From an uncultured Chloroflexota bacterium (lineage in GTDB: Bacteria > Chloroflexota > Dehalococcoidia > UBA3495), in contig CAJXEF010000108.1 in assembly GCA_913052545.1 (NCBI GenBank), forward strand, positions 1-6,986: a stretch of 6,986 nt of DNA, given 5' to 3'. The notes under the pieces are model-generated. The model had not been told where the DNA came from. It did not search any database and saw nothing but the letters and a program-made list of their open reading frames with translations. A program made the translations under genes and the position numbers. Below, one piece after another: positions 1-5,408 of the stretch (position 1 is its first letter; each line of letters starts with the position of its first letter).

Positions 1-495
1 TTCTGGTGAAAATCCATGGACATGTATGTCAGGCAGTTCTTTTTTTATAGCCCGGCAAAGTGTTATGTAAAGGTCTCCTTCCATCTGAGGGGGTAATCCG
101 GCTTGTATACAGACCTCAGTGGCCCCATAATCCCAAGCTTCTTTAGCTCTTCTGACGATCTCTTCTACTGGTAAGAAGTACCCTTCCTCTTCGCGAAAAT
201 CTCTACTGAAAGCACAGAAACCACATCGTTTGATACAAACATTAGTGAAATTTACATTCCGATTGATTACGAAAGTTACCACTTCGCCTACAGTCTGACG
301 CCGTAAGGTGTCAGCTGCTAGCTGTAGAGCATTAAACTCCAGACCTGTGGTTTCGAATAATTCGGTAGCTTGTTTCACTGAAATGTCAGCCCCTTCCAAG
401 GCTTGGTTCAAGGTTTCAGCTATAGGTTTATCAAGCTGGGATATTAACCGCTCCAATTGTTGGTTAGTTCCATCTCCGCTAGTCGGTTCCGACAT
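1..495 (-). CDS. cofH: CofH, FO synthase subunit 2 (radical SAM), 3' end outside window
   Basis: The first 165 residues of CofH, the radical-SAM enzyme that joins a tyrosine-derived radical to 5-amino-6-ribitylaminouracil. CofG then closes the product to FO, the deazaflavin core of coenzyme F420. The frame was translated by hand from an ATG at 495-493. Seen: the 4Fe-4S/SAM motif Cys87-x3-Cys91-x2-Cys94 followed by AFSRD, then GATEVCIQAGLPP and the DLYITLCRAIK and DIHVHGFSPE stretches that are typical of CofH rather than CofG. The frame is open to base 1, so the C-terminal half (the family is usually near 380 residues) lies beyond the edge. The start lies inside the end of cofG (17-bp overlap). 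A G-rich AAAGGGGG sits about 11 nt upstream, so translation is probably coupled to cofG. A fused FbiC is ruled out because cofG has its own stop codon. Confidence 0.93.
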   Translation of the reverse strand, partial: MSEPTSGDGTNQQLERLISQLDKPIAETLNQALEGADISVKQATELFETTGLEFNALQLAADTLRRQTVGEVVTFVINRNVNFTNVCIKRCGFCAFSRDFREEEGYFLPVEEIVRRAKEAWDYGATEVCIQAGLPPQMEGDLYITLCRAIKKELPDIHVHGFSPE

Positions 496-1696
496 AACGT
501 GCTATTCCCCCTTTTACATATCCCTGTGAGTCTATCAATTGATCAATGTGTTTTCGGAGTAGTTTACTTTCTTTTACATGACTCTTATTGAAAAATTCGG
601 GATAAATTGGCAGCCGGGGCCGCAACTCAAACCCTTTAGAAAGCGAACGGGCCTGCAGATCTGCTATCTGAGGCCATGGGGCCTCTGGATTGACGTAGTC
701 TATGGTTAGAGGAGATACACCTCCCCAATCATTAATCCCGGCATCTAAATATATTTCGTAGTTGTCAGCACTTAGATTTGGCGGTACTTGTATATTCACT
801 TCAGGTCCAAGCAATATCCTAGCTGCTGCTACAGTCCAAAGCATCTCAGTACTCGAGGCGTCTGGAGATTCGTGCATAGGTGTTTCAGGTTTGGATCGAA
901 AGTTTTGAATAATAACTTCTTGTATATGAGCATAAGTATTATTGATCTTGCGCAGTTTTAATAGCGAATCAATCCGATCAGCACGATCTTCACCAATCCC
1001 GACAAGTATACCTGTAGTAAACGGTATATTTAATTTGCCAGCTATCTCTAGCGTTTTCAAACGCACAGTAGGTCTTTTACTTGGAGCTGAAACGTGTGGG
1101 CCACCAAGTTGATAAAGTTTTTCACTAGTGCTTTCCAGCATCAAACCCATAGATGGATTGAATGGGAGTAAATCTTCCATCTCCCTATGACTCATTGTTC
1201 CCGGATTAGCATGTGGTAATAAAGTAGTCTCCTTTAAGACTAACTCGCAAGCGAACCTTAGATAGTCCAAAGTACTTTTGAATCCATGGGATTCAAGCCA
1301 TTGCTTGGCTTCAGGATATTTAAGTTCCGGACGTTCTCCTAAGGTGAAAAGTGCTTCGGTACATCCTAGGTTCTGTCCCTGTCTCGCGACCTCGAGTATA
1401 TCGTCTGGCAACATGTAAAGGTCGCTTAGTTTAGAAGGCTCTTGCCTGAACGTACAATATCCGCAGATGTCTCTACAGAGGCGAGTTAAAGGTATGAAGA
1501 CCTTCGGAGAAAAAGTGACAATTCGCTGGTTCCTTTGGTCTCTGATTTTCGATGACAGCTGGCAGAGTTCAAAGATATCCTGTCCATTGATATCCAAAAG
1601 CAAAGCAGATGTTTCGCAGTTCATCGACTGCCCTGAAGTTGAACATTCCGAAATTTTGGAAAGAGCTATGTTCGAAGCCGTAGGATTAGTGCTCAC
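479..1696 (-). CDS. cofG: CofG, 7,8-didemethyl-8-hydroxy-5-deazariboflavin synthase subunit 1
   Basis: Cytoplasmic radical-SAM enzyme of coenzyme F420 synthesis. It cyclises the CofH product to FO. Seen: the Fe-S/SAM motif TRLCRDICGYCTF with Cys74, Cys78 and Cys81, then the CofG-type segments ALFTLGERPE, LLPHANPGTM, TTGILVGIGEDR, IQEVIIQNFRSKP, QVPPNLS and DAGINDWGGVSPLT. At 405 residues it is slightly long. The first ~60 residues before the conserved core look poorly conserved. The start is GTG at 1696, the first possible codon after an upstream in-frame TAA. A GGGAG lies 19 nt upstream, too far to help. An internal ATG at residue 25 (1624) with an AGGG about 8 nt before it is a credible alternative start. 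The 3' end overlaps cofH by 17 bp. The order cofG then cofH is the domain order of the fused actinobacterial FbiC, as I recall it. Confidence 0.95.
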   Translation of the reverse strand: MSTNPTASNIALSKISECSTSGQSMNCETSALLLDINGQDIFELCQLSSKIRDQRNQRIVTFSPKVFIPLTRLCRDICGYCTFRQEPSKLSDLYMLPDDILEVARQGQNLGCTEALFTLGERPELKYPEAKQWLESHGFKSTLDYLRFACELVLKETTLLPHANPGTMSHREMEDLLPFNPSMGLMLESTSEKLYQLGGPHVSAPSKRPTVRLKTLEIAGKLNIPFTTGILVGIGEDRADRIDSLLKLRKINNTYAHIQEVIIQNFRSKPETPMHESPDASSTEMLWTVAAARILLGPEVNIQVPPNLSADNYEIYLDAGINDWGGVSPLTIDYVNPEAPWPQIADLQARSLSKGFELRPRLPIYPEFFNKSHVKESKLLRKHIDQLIDSQGYVKGGIARYVGTD

Positions 1697-1741
1697 TCTC
1701 GAAGTCTTTACTTAACTCCCATTTTATTTGATCTTTGGAGG

Positions 1742-1750
1742 AGTTTAGCA
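1742..1750 (-). promoter_or_regulatory. weak extended -10 candidate upstream of cofG
   Basis: Read on the minus strand this is TGCTAAACT. The TGC extension is the same as in the two good promoters at 3871-3900 and 5409-5438, but the hexamer matches TATAAT poorly and no -35 box at 16-18 nt is convincing. It lies 46 bp before the cofG GTG, in the 102-bp gap after the cyclase gene. I see no clear terminator in that gap, so cofG may equally be read through from upstream. Confidence 0.22.
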
Positions 1751-1798
1751 TATAGCTAGGTAGGTGCATACCAAGGTTGTCCCAATGTTAGGATGAAA

Positions 1799-2743
1799 TC
1801 AAAATATGGCAATCGGATTTACCGGACTTCCTGTAACGTTACGCATGATAAGTGGTCCCAATGACAACATAAATTCATACCTGCCAAGTTGACGGCACTT
1901 GTCTGCAAGGTCTTCTAAGTTCGCGTTATCAATAAGCCACATACCTAAAGTCACCAAAGATACGGTATGCAAAGGAGCGGTCACAGTAGCGTAATGGCTA
2001 GGCCTGATATCGTTAGAGGTATCGGTTCCCAACATAGCTACCCCTCGCTCTTTGAACCAGGGCGTGCAGGCAACTTGACATGCAGTCATAGGCTGAGTGT
2101 TTGGGACTCGTCCAGTTTCTAATCGCATCTTGTAGTTTCCTGTTCGGACCAAAAGTATATCCCCTTCATCCACATTAACGCCCTCGAGTCCTTCCGCTTC
2201 TTCCAAATCTTCAGGCATTACCGGTTCGTTGGGCTCCAGCCAATCCTTTCCTTTAAGTAATGGTATATCAAGGAGTACTCCCCGCGTCACTATACCTTGT
2301 GAAGCGACTTCGATTGAATGGCTTTGGGCACCTTCTCGAGATGTAATAAGATTAGCGGGCTTGCCATTATAAAGTTTACCTTGCCATGAGTAATGAGAAA
2401 GCGCGTCAATATGGGTTATGGTTTGCCCATGAAATACCATACCTATGAATTCCGATGCTCCCCTCCTGACAAGGCGTCGCTCCGGGGGGTCTGTTTCCCT
2501 GCCTTCCCCGCTGTCGACCATGTATCGTTGGACTTGGAAACTCGTGTCAGGTTGAATTTCTGTGGTAATCGGTCTTGCGCAACTCACCGTGCTGCCGTCT
2601 TTAACAAGAGCTGCCGCTTTTAATCGATTGCTTTCACTAATCAGGTTCAAACAACCCTTTTGATCCTCTTCCCCCCAACGACCCCAATTGCTTAACGAAG
2701 ACATCCATTCTAAGACTTGGGCTTCTGAAGGGATTTCGCTCAT
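1799..2743 (-). CDS. cyclase-family (PF04199-type, kynurenine formamidase-like) metal-dependent hydrolase
   Basis: A 314-residue member of the cyclase/kynurenine-formamidase/isatin-hydrolase family, which are metal-dependent amide or lactone hydrolases. The substrate cannot be told from the sequence. Seen: the metal-site signature H105-GQTI-TH111-I-D113-ALSH117, followed by GKLYNG, GVLLDIP near 155-161, DEGDILLVRTG near 192-202, GTDTSNDIRP near 239-248, and a C-terminal His259 followed by LGMWLIDN. Where the family often has Glu-Asn, Asp272-Asn is seen here. The start was moved from a TTG at 2755 to the ATG at 2743 because a GGAGG lies exactly 5 nt before the ATG and overlaps the TTG. No signal peptide or membrane segment is evident, so it is probably cytoplasmic. 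It lies between fmt and cofG on the same strand. No functional link to either is apparent, and none of the other tryptophan-degradation genes is nearby. Confidence 0.85.
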   Translation of the reverse strand: MSEIPSEAQVLEWMSSLSNWGRWGEEDQKGCLNLISESNRLKAAALVKDGSTVSCARPITTEIQPDTSFQVQRYMVDSGEGRETDPPERRLVRRGASEFIGMVFHGQTITHIDALSHYSWQGKLYNGKPANLITSREGAQSHSIEVASQGIVTRGVLLDIPLLKGKDWLEPNEPVMPEDLEEAEGLEGVNVDEGDILLVRTGNYKMRLETGRVPNTQPMTACQVACTPWFKERGVAMLGTDTSNDIRPSHYATVTAPLHTVSLVTLGMWLIDNANLEDLADKCRQLGRYEFMLSLGPLIMRNVTGSPVNPIAIF

Positions 2744-2748
2744 CTTTG

Positions 2749-2753
2749 CCTCC
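2749..2753 (-). promoter_or_regulatory. Shine-Dalgarno fixing the start of the cyclase-family gene
   Basis: GGAGG on the minus strand, then CAAAG, then ATG. This ideal 5-nt spacing decides for the ATG at 2743 over the in-frame TTG at 2755, which overlaps the site itself. Confidence 0.8.
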
Positions 2754-2826
2754 AAATTAATTTTAATTGACCATTGAATAAATCCATAGAAACGTATGTC
2801 CCGATATTTTACCTAACGAATGGACA

Positions 2827-2832
2827 ATTATA
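2827..2832 (-). promoter_or_regulatory. candidate -10 box upstream of the cyclase-family gene
   Basis: A perfect TATAAT on the minus strand, 83 bp before the cyclase ATG, in the 121-bp AT-rich gap after fmt. The best -35 at 17-18 nt matches TTGACA at only about half its positions and there is no TGn extension. It could be chance in AT-rich DNA. Confidence 0.3.
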
Positions 2833-2864
2833 AATGGCGCTAAGTAACATTGTATCTAGAAGGT

Positions 2865-3809
2865 TTAGAGTTCAGCCCCGATAAATGCGGGGTAGCCCAA
2901 GATGAACTGATCGATTGATGTAGGTGGCTTCCCTTCAATTTGCAATCGTTTTATTCCTAGCACCCCGTCCCCGGTTGTGATTCCGATCAAGAATTCAGAA
3001 TCCTCCAGACGGATGACTTTACCCGGGTCATATTTAATCGAAGGCATTTGTTTCGGTAACCCTACCTCATGGAATTTTATCAATTTGTGGTTCCAATGGG
3101 TATATAAACCGGGCCACGGAGTAAAGGCTCTGCATTGTTTCACTAAATTACCTGTAGAGGTTGTCCAGCTCACTTCACCGTCGGCCCTGTTAATTTTTCT
3201 GGTTATGGTAGCCAGAGCTTCGTTCTGTGGACGCGGTTCAATCGATCCTGATACCCAGCCGTTGAGATGCTTCGTTAGCAAACCAGAACCTAAAGTGAAA
3301 AGCTTTTTTGTTAGACTTTCTGCCGTATCCTTCGACTCAATATCTATTTCCGCCTGATTTATAATGGGGCCACTGTCCATCCCTTCGTCTAGCAGCATCA
3401 ATGTAGCACCGGTAGACTTATCTCCGGACAATATACTTGATATTACCGGAGAAGGTCCTCTGTAGAGAGGTAACAAAGACGGATGTATGTTCAAGCACCC
3501 GTAGGCTGGTATTCTCAGCACCTCCGGCGGCAAAAATCTGCCGTATCCGGCCACGATGATTACATCGGGACTGAGTTTGGACAGCTCCTGTTGAACAATA
3601 GGGTTTCGTAACGTTACCGGTTGTTTAAGGTCTAAATCATGTTCCATGGCATAGCTTTTTACTGGAGATATTGTGATAGCCCTACCTCTCCCACTTTCCT
3701 TATCCGGAGAGGTATAGACCGCCAATAAGTCATTGTCAGAGTTGTGATTTAAATCATGTAACACGGGAACAGTAACATCTGGAGTGCCCATAAATACCAC
3801 TTTTATCAT
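2865..3809 (-). CDS. fmt: methionyl-tRNA formyltransferase
   Basis: Transfers the formyl group of 10-formyl-tetrahydrofolate to Met-tRNA(fMet), producing the initiator used in bacterial translation. Seen: the N-terminal Rossmann start IKVVFMGTPD (residues 2-11), SPDKESGRGR near 34-43, and the formyltransferase active site with Asn107 and His109 in NIHPSLLPLYRG and Asp145 in LLDEGMDSGPI, i.e. the Asn/His/Asp triad of the family. The C-terminal OB-like domain follows, with NEALATITRKINRADGEVSW and the CRAFTPWPGLYT motif near 228-239. The length of 314 residues is normal, and nothing is missing. The start is ATG 3809, with AAAGGA 9 nt upstream. fmt is often beside def (peptide deformylase), but def is not in this window. 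The gene is the first of the leftward block and is divergent from the rpsP leader region. Confidence 0.97.
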   Translation of the reverse strand: MIKVVFMGTPDVTVPVLHDLNHNSDNDLLAVYTSPDKESGRGRAITISPVKSYAMEHDLDLKQPVTLRNPIVQQELSKLSPDVIIVAGYGRFLPPEVLRIPAYGCLNIHPSLLPLYRGPSPVISSILSGDKSTGATLMLLDEGMDSGPIINQAEIDIESKDTAESLTKKLFTLGSGLLTKHLNGWVSGSIEPRPQNEALATITRKINRADGEVSWTTSTGNLVKQCRAFTPWPGLYTHWNHKLIKFHEVGLPKQMPSIKYDPGKVIRLEDSEFLIGITTGDGVLGIKRLQIEGKPPTSIDQFILGYPAFIGAEL

Positions 3810-3870
3810 TACGCGTTATCCTTTAGGCGTTTTGAAACAATGAAATGCAAAAACAAGACGATAATTAATC

Positions 3871-3900
3871 TTGACACCAAATTATTTAAATTGCTAGAAT
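3871..3900 (+). promoter_or_regulatory. strong sigma70-type promoter with extended -10
   Basis: A perfect -35 TTGACA (3871-3876), an 18-nt AT-rich spacer, and a -10 TAGAAT (3895-3900) preceded by TGC, i.e. an extended -10. The predicted start is near 3907, right at the base of a small hairpin. It is the best promoter in the window and points toward the structured leader and rpsP. The same layout recurs at 5409-5438 before yebC. Confidence 0.78.
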
Positions 3901-3907
3901 TAGTCAA
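3879..3907 (-). promoter_or_regulatory. fmt: weak divergent promoter candidate for fmt
   Basis: On the minus strand, TTGACT (3907-3902) is followed after 17 nt by TAATTT (3884-3879). The -35 is good (5 of 6) but the -10 is poor (3 of 6). It would overlap the rightward promoter almost completely and give a leader of about 60 nt before the fmt ATG. If used, the two promoters would exclude each other. Confidence 0.28.
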
Positions 3908-3929
3908 CCGCTTGGCGGAAAATTAAATG

Positions 3930-3940
3930 AAGGAGGTGAT
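3930..3940 (+). promoter_or_regulatory. near-maximal Shine-Dalgarno before a 23-codon frame
   Basis: AAGGAGGTGAT is an 11-nt exact complement of the usual bacterial 16S rRNA 3' end, much longer than any ribosome-binding site elsewhere in this window. It sits 5 nt before the ATG at 3946. Such a match in apparently non-coding DNA argues that a ribosome loads here, or that the site is used to capture or regulate ribosomes. Confidence 0.6.
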
Positions 3941-3945
3941 AGCGA

Positions 3946-4017
3946 ATGGAAGATAGTTTAGCGCAGAGGGGCGATGGTAGACATCAGTCTGGACACGACG
4001 GGGTGGCCAATCTCTAA
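3946..4017 (+). CDS. putative 23-residue leader peptide
   Basis: An ATG-to-TAA frame of 23 codons beginning MEDSLAQRGDG and ending GVANL, directly after the exceptional Shine-Dalgarno at 3930-3940 and about 40 nt after the predicted transcription start. The peptide is hydrophilic, has no membrane segment, and has no run of one amino acid of the kind used in amino-acid attenuators (four scattered glycines at most). Codons 8-13 coincide exactly with the left arm of the 18-bp inverted repeat, and the stop codon lies in the apical stem of that hairpin. A translating ribosome would therefore melt the hairpin. This placement suggests a regulatory frame rather than a working protein. I cannot exclude chance, since the frame is short and I know no homologue. 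Confidence 0.4.
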   Translation: MEDSLAQRGDGRHQSGHDGVANL

Positions 4018-4079
4018 CTTCATCAGTTAACATACTAGACCCGTCAGTCGGGCCCAGGCCAATGTCTACCATCGCCCCT
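3967..4079 (+). repeat. 18-bp perfect inverted repeat with 77-bp spacer
   Basis: The left arm AGGGGCGATGGTAGACAT (3967-3984) is the exact reverse complement of 4062-4079. The spacer can fold further (CTGG/CCAG, GACGGG/CCCGTC, TAACT/AGTTA), giving a long, nested hairpin. No target-site duplication flanks the arms and no transposase is nearby, so a miniature transposon is less likely than an RNA stem, though not excluded. Confidence 0.9.
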
Positions 4080-4141
4080 GGAACCCAGTGTATCCTTAAG
4101 GCGGTGTCCCAAATGAGAATGTCTGGGCCCGATCTCTTTTT
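4048..4141 (+). terminator. candidate attenuator / terminator hairpin followed by T5
   Basis: TCGGGCCCAG (4048-4057) pairs exactly with CTGGGCCCGA (4123-4132). Inside, CATCGCC (4070-4076) can pair with GGCGGTG (4100-4106, one G-U), and CTGG-aac-CCAG (4078-4088) makes an inner loop. TCTC then TTTTT (4137-4141) follows. As an intrinsic terminator it is imperfect: the loop is long and 4 nt separate the stem from the T-run. It competes with the 18-bp hairpin for 4054-4057 and 4070-4076. Confidence 0.4.
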
Positions 4142-4369
4142 AATGCAGTATTTCCATATCAACACCAACAAAATACAGTCCCGTTAAAGGATCCATCAAA
4201 AATACTCCGGGTAAAAGTGAGCCTCCCCTAACTCTTGTGCAATTATTCAGGTATAATGGTCCTACAGAGTCGCTTACGCCATTCTTGGCAGTAACACTTT
4301 CCAGAAGGGACATAGACTTATAACATAGTATGTCACGAAAATGAAAATCCATATACTAAGGAACAGGGA
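4142..4369 (+). other. non-coding stretch before rpsP; candidate -10 box, nothing else clear
   Basis: 228 bp between the T-run and the rpsP start. On the plus strand the only signal is a perfect TATAAT at 4252-4257, without a convincing -35 at 16-18 nt (TTGTGC lies only 11 nt away). It could give rpsP its own promoter with a leader of about 105 nt. On the minus strand there is a 70-codon open frame (4352-4140) lacking a Shine-Dalgarno and any recognisable family. I do not call it a gene. Confidence 0.4.
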
Positions 4370-4627
4370 ATGTTAAGAATTCGTTTACGAAGAGTCGGGA
4401 AAAAGGGTCACCCATCCTATAGGATAGTTGTTGCTGATTCGCGGGCGCCGAGGGATGGGGCTTACGTGGAATGGATTGGCCAATACGATCCTATGACGGA
4501 TCCGCCATCTGTCACTTTAAAAGAGGATAGAGCGATTGCGTGGCTCAAGCAAGGAGCACAGCCATCAGATGCCGTAAAACGAATTCTCGAACGTGATGGC
4601 ATATACGATAAGGTTAGTACCGGATGA
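4370..4627 (+). CDS. rpsP: 30S ribosomal protein S16
   Basis: Small primary 30S subunit protein that binds 16S rRNA in the 5' domain and stabilises the assembly core. Seen: the full S16 pattern, with MLRIRLRRVGKKGHPSYRIVVADSR at the N terminus, DGAYVEWIGQYDP near 29-41, and LKEDRAIAWLKQGAQPSDAVKRIL near 50-73. The 85-residue length is typical. The start is ATG 4370 with AAGGA 7 nt upstream. The stop overlaps the khpA start as ATGA (4624-4627), so the two are translationally coupled. Its transcription probably begins at 3907 (with a conditional terminator between) or near the TATAAT at 4252. In many bacteria ffh precedes rpsP. Here instead there is a 560-bp divergent intergenic region. Confidence 0.97.
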   Translation: MLRIRLRRVGKKGHPSYRIVVADSRAPRDGAYVEWIGQYDPMTDPPSVTLKEDRAIAWLKQGAQPSDAVKRILERDGIYDKVSTG

Positions 4628-4851
4628 AGGAACTTATCGAATACATGGCTCAGTCGCTGGCTAGTAATCCTGATGCGGTAGTGGTCACTGAAACTATTGA
4701 GGGTAATCAGGTTATTCTACGGTTAGAAGTAGCTCCGGAGGATAAGGGTAAGATGATAGGTAGGCAAGGTAGAGTCGCACAGGCGATGAGACTGATATTA
4801 AGAATAGCGGCTGTTAAAGATGGGACGCGTGCTCTTCTGGAAATTGTGTAA
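4624..4851 (+). CDS. khpA: KH-domain RNA-binding protein KhpA
   Basis: A 75-residue single KH-domain protein (KhpA / YlqC type) that binds RNA, in several Gram-positives together with KhpB. Seen: the helix-GxxG-helix core KMIGRQGRVAQAMRLILR with GRQG at residues 46-49, preceded by a beta strand (QVILRLEVAP) and ending in the short tail TRALLEIV. The length is normal for the family. The start codon lies within the rpsP stop (ATGA overlap). The conserved rpsP-khpA-rimM order supports the assignment and a role around ribosome maturation. A 48-bp gap separates it from rimM. Confidence 0.93.
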   Translation: MKELIEYMAQSLASNPDAVVVTETIEGNQVILRLEVAPEDKGKMIGRQGRVAQAMRLILRIAAVKDGTRALLEIV

Positions 4852-4888
4852 ATACGGCAGTATATCTTCGGATAATCCCTCATGTAAT

Positions 4889-4894
4889 TATAAC
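4889..4894 (+). promoter_or_regulatory. rimM: candidate -10 for a leaderless rimM transcript
   Basis: TATAAC ends 5 nt before the rimM ATG. A start 6-7 nt after a -10 box would fall on or next to the A of the ATG. A -35 candidate TTCGGA (4867-4872, spacing 16) matches only half of the consensus. Suggested mainly by the lack of a Shine-Dalgarno. Confidence 0.25.
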
Positions 4895-4899
4895 CCTCT

Positions 4900-5403
4900 A
4901 TGACTGATCATTCGGAACTAATTGATGTAGGTCAAATACTAGGACCACATGGTGTTGATGGTGCTGTAAAGATTAAATCGTTTACAGATGTTCCAACTAG
5001 GTTTTCACCGGGGAATGTCCTATTTATCCACAATAAAAGCCATGAGATTATCGATTCGTTTCCCCTCCGTAAGGATCAGTTGGTCCTAAGATTGAGTGGC
5101 CTGCAGTCGGCGAGACAAGTAGAAGATTTAACTGGTGAGTGGGTTAGATCGTCATGGAGATCCTCTCCCGCCCTTGACCAAAATGAATTTTTCCATTACC
5201 AGCTAATAGGGTTGAATGTTTATACTGAAAATGGCGATGAACTGGGATCCATCAAAGAAATAATCCAAACTGGCAGTAACGACGTCTATTTAGTTGACTG
5301 TGAAGGCCAAGAACTATTACTACCGGCCATATCCCAGGTTATACGGGAAATTAATCTGGAGGACGGTAAAATGATCGTAAACCTGATAGAGGGCCTCAGA
5401 TAG
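4900..5403 (+). CDS. rimM: 16S rRNA processing protein RimM
   Basis: Assembly factor for the 30S head that binds ribosomal protein S19 and promotes 16S rRNA maturation. Seen: the N-terminal RimM barrel with VGQILGPHGVDGAVKIKSFTD (residues 10-30), the linker EFFHYQLIGLNVY (96-108), and the PRC-barrel with GSIKEIIQTGSNDVYLV (116-132) and ELLLPAISQVI (138-148). The length of 167 residues is usual. The start at ATG 4900 is forced: an in-frame TAA lies at 4891 and the conserved core begins at residue ~10. Yet no Shine-Dalgarno precedes it; the 6 nt before the ATG are CCCTCT. A TATAAC at 4889-4894 could make it leaderless. trmD and rplS, common partners downstream, are absent here. Confidence 0.95.
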   Translation: MTDHSELIDVGQILGPHGVDGAVKIKSFTDVPTRFSPGNVLFIHNKSHEIIDSFPLRKDQLVLRLSGLQSARQVEDLTGEWVRSSWRSSPALDQNEFFHYQLIGLNVYTENGDELGSIKEIIQTGSNDVYLVDCEGQELLLPAISQVIREINLEDGKMIVNLIEGLR

Positions 5404-5408
5404 GCATT

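Larger units (their letters stand above)
3907..4141 (+). ncRNA. putative structured leader or small RNA upstream of rpsP (attenuator-like)
   Basis: A ~235-nt stretch from a predicted transcription start to a run of five T. Seen in order: the small hairpin CCGC-ttg-GCGG (3908-3918); a strong Shine-Dalgarno and a 23-codon frame; a long hairpin whose base is an 18-bp perfect inverted repeat (3967-3984 with 4062-4079), with inner pairs 3989-3992/4054-4057, 3997-4002/4040-4045 and 4015-4019/4025-4029; and a competing hairpin (4048-4057 with 4123-4132) ending 4 nt before TTTTT. Because the two large hairpins share bases, only one can form fully. I do not recognise it as tRNA, tmRNA, RNase P RNA, SRP RNA, T-box or a riboswitch class I know. 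Two readings remain: an attenuating leader for rpsP-khpA-rimM, or a separate small RNA. Existence as an RNA is inferred from promoter, structure and T-run together. Confidence 0.5.

Noticed and set aside
1467..1715. 82-codon plus-strand frame over the cofG start
   Set aside because: It is antisense to cofG coding sequence and has no supporting signal.
1714..1744. AACTCC ... GGAGTT possible stem between the cyclase gene and cofG
   Set aside because: It is a short 6-bp stem with a wide loop and no adjacent T-run. Chance is likely.
2876..2892. Hairpin CCCCG-N7-CGGGG at the 3' end of fmt
   Set aside because: The stem is only 5 bp, it lies within the coding sequence, and no T-run follows on the minus strand, so it is not supported as a terminator.
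2977..3357. 126-codon plus-strand frame inside fmt
   Set aside because: It is antisense to an unmistakable fmt gene and matches no family, so it is a shadow frame.
3967..4079. Miniature transposon (MITE) explanation of the inverted repeat
   Set aside because: No target-site duplication is seen at either end and no transposase is in the window. It is kept only as an alternative to be tested by copy number.
3907..4141. Known RNA classes: tmRNA, RNase P RNA, SRP RNA, 6S, T-box, common riboswitches
   Set aside because: None of the sequence hallmarks I know for these (for example a T-arm, T-box TGGNACC, or the SRP tetraloop region) could be found. The GGCGATGG resemblance to a fluoride aptamer is too short.
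3923..4171. 82-codon minus-strand frame across the inverted repeat
   Set aside because: It lies antisense to the structured region, has no Shine-Dalgarno or recognisable family, and its sequence is explained by the inverted repeat.
4140..4352. 70-codon minus-strand frame before rpsP (ending DPLTGLYFVGVDMEILH)
   Set aside because: It is not a shadow of another gene and reads like plausible protein, but it has no ribosome-binding site, no promoter and no family I know. It ends in the T-run. It would be rescued by conserved homologues.
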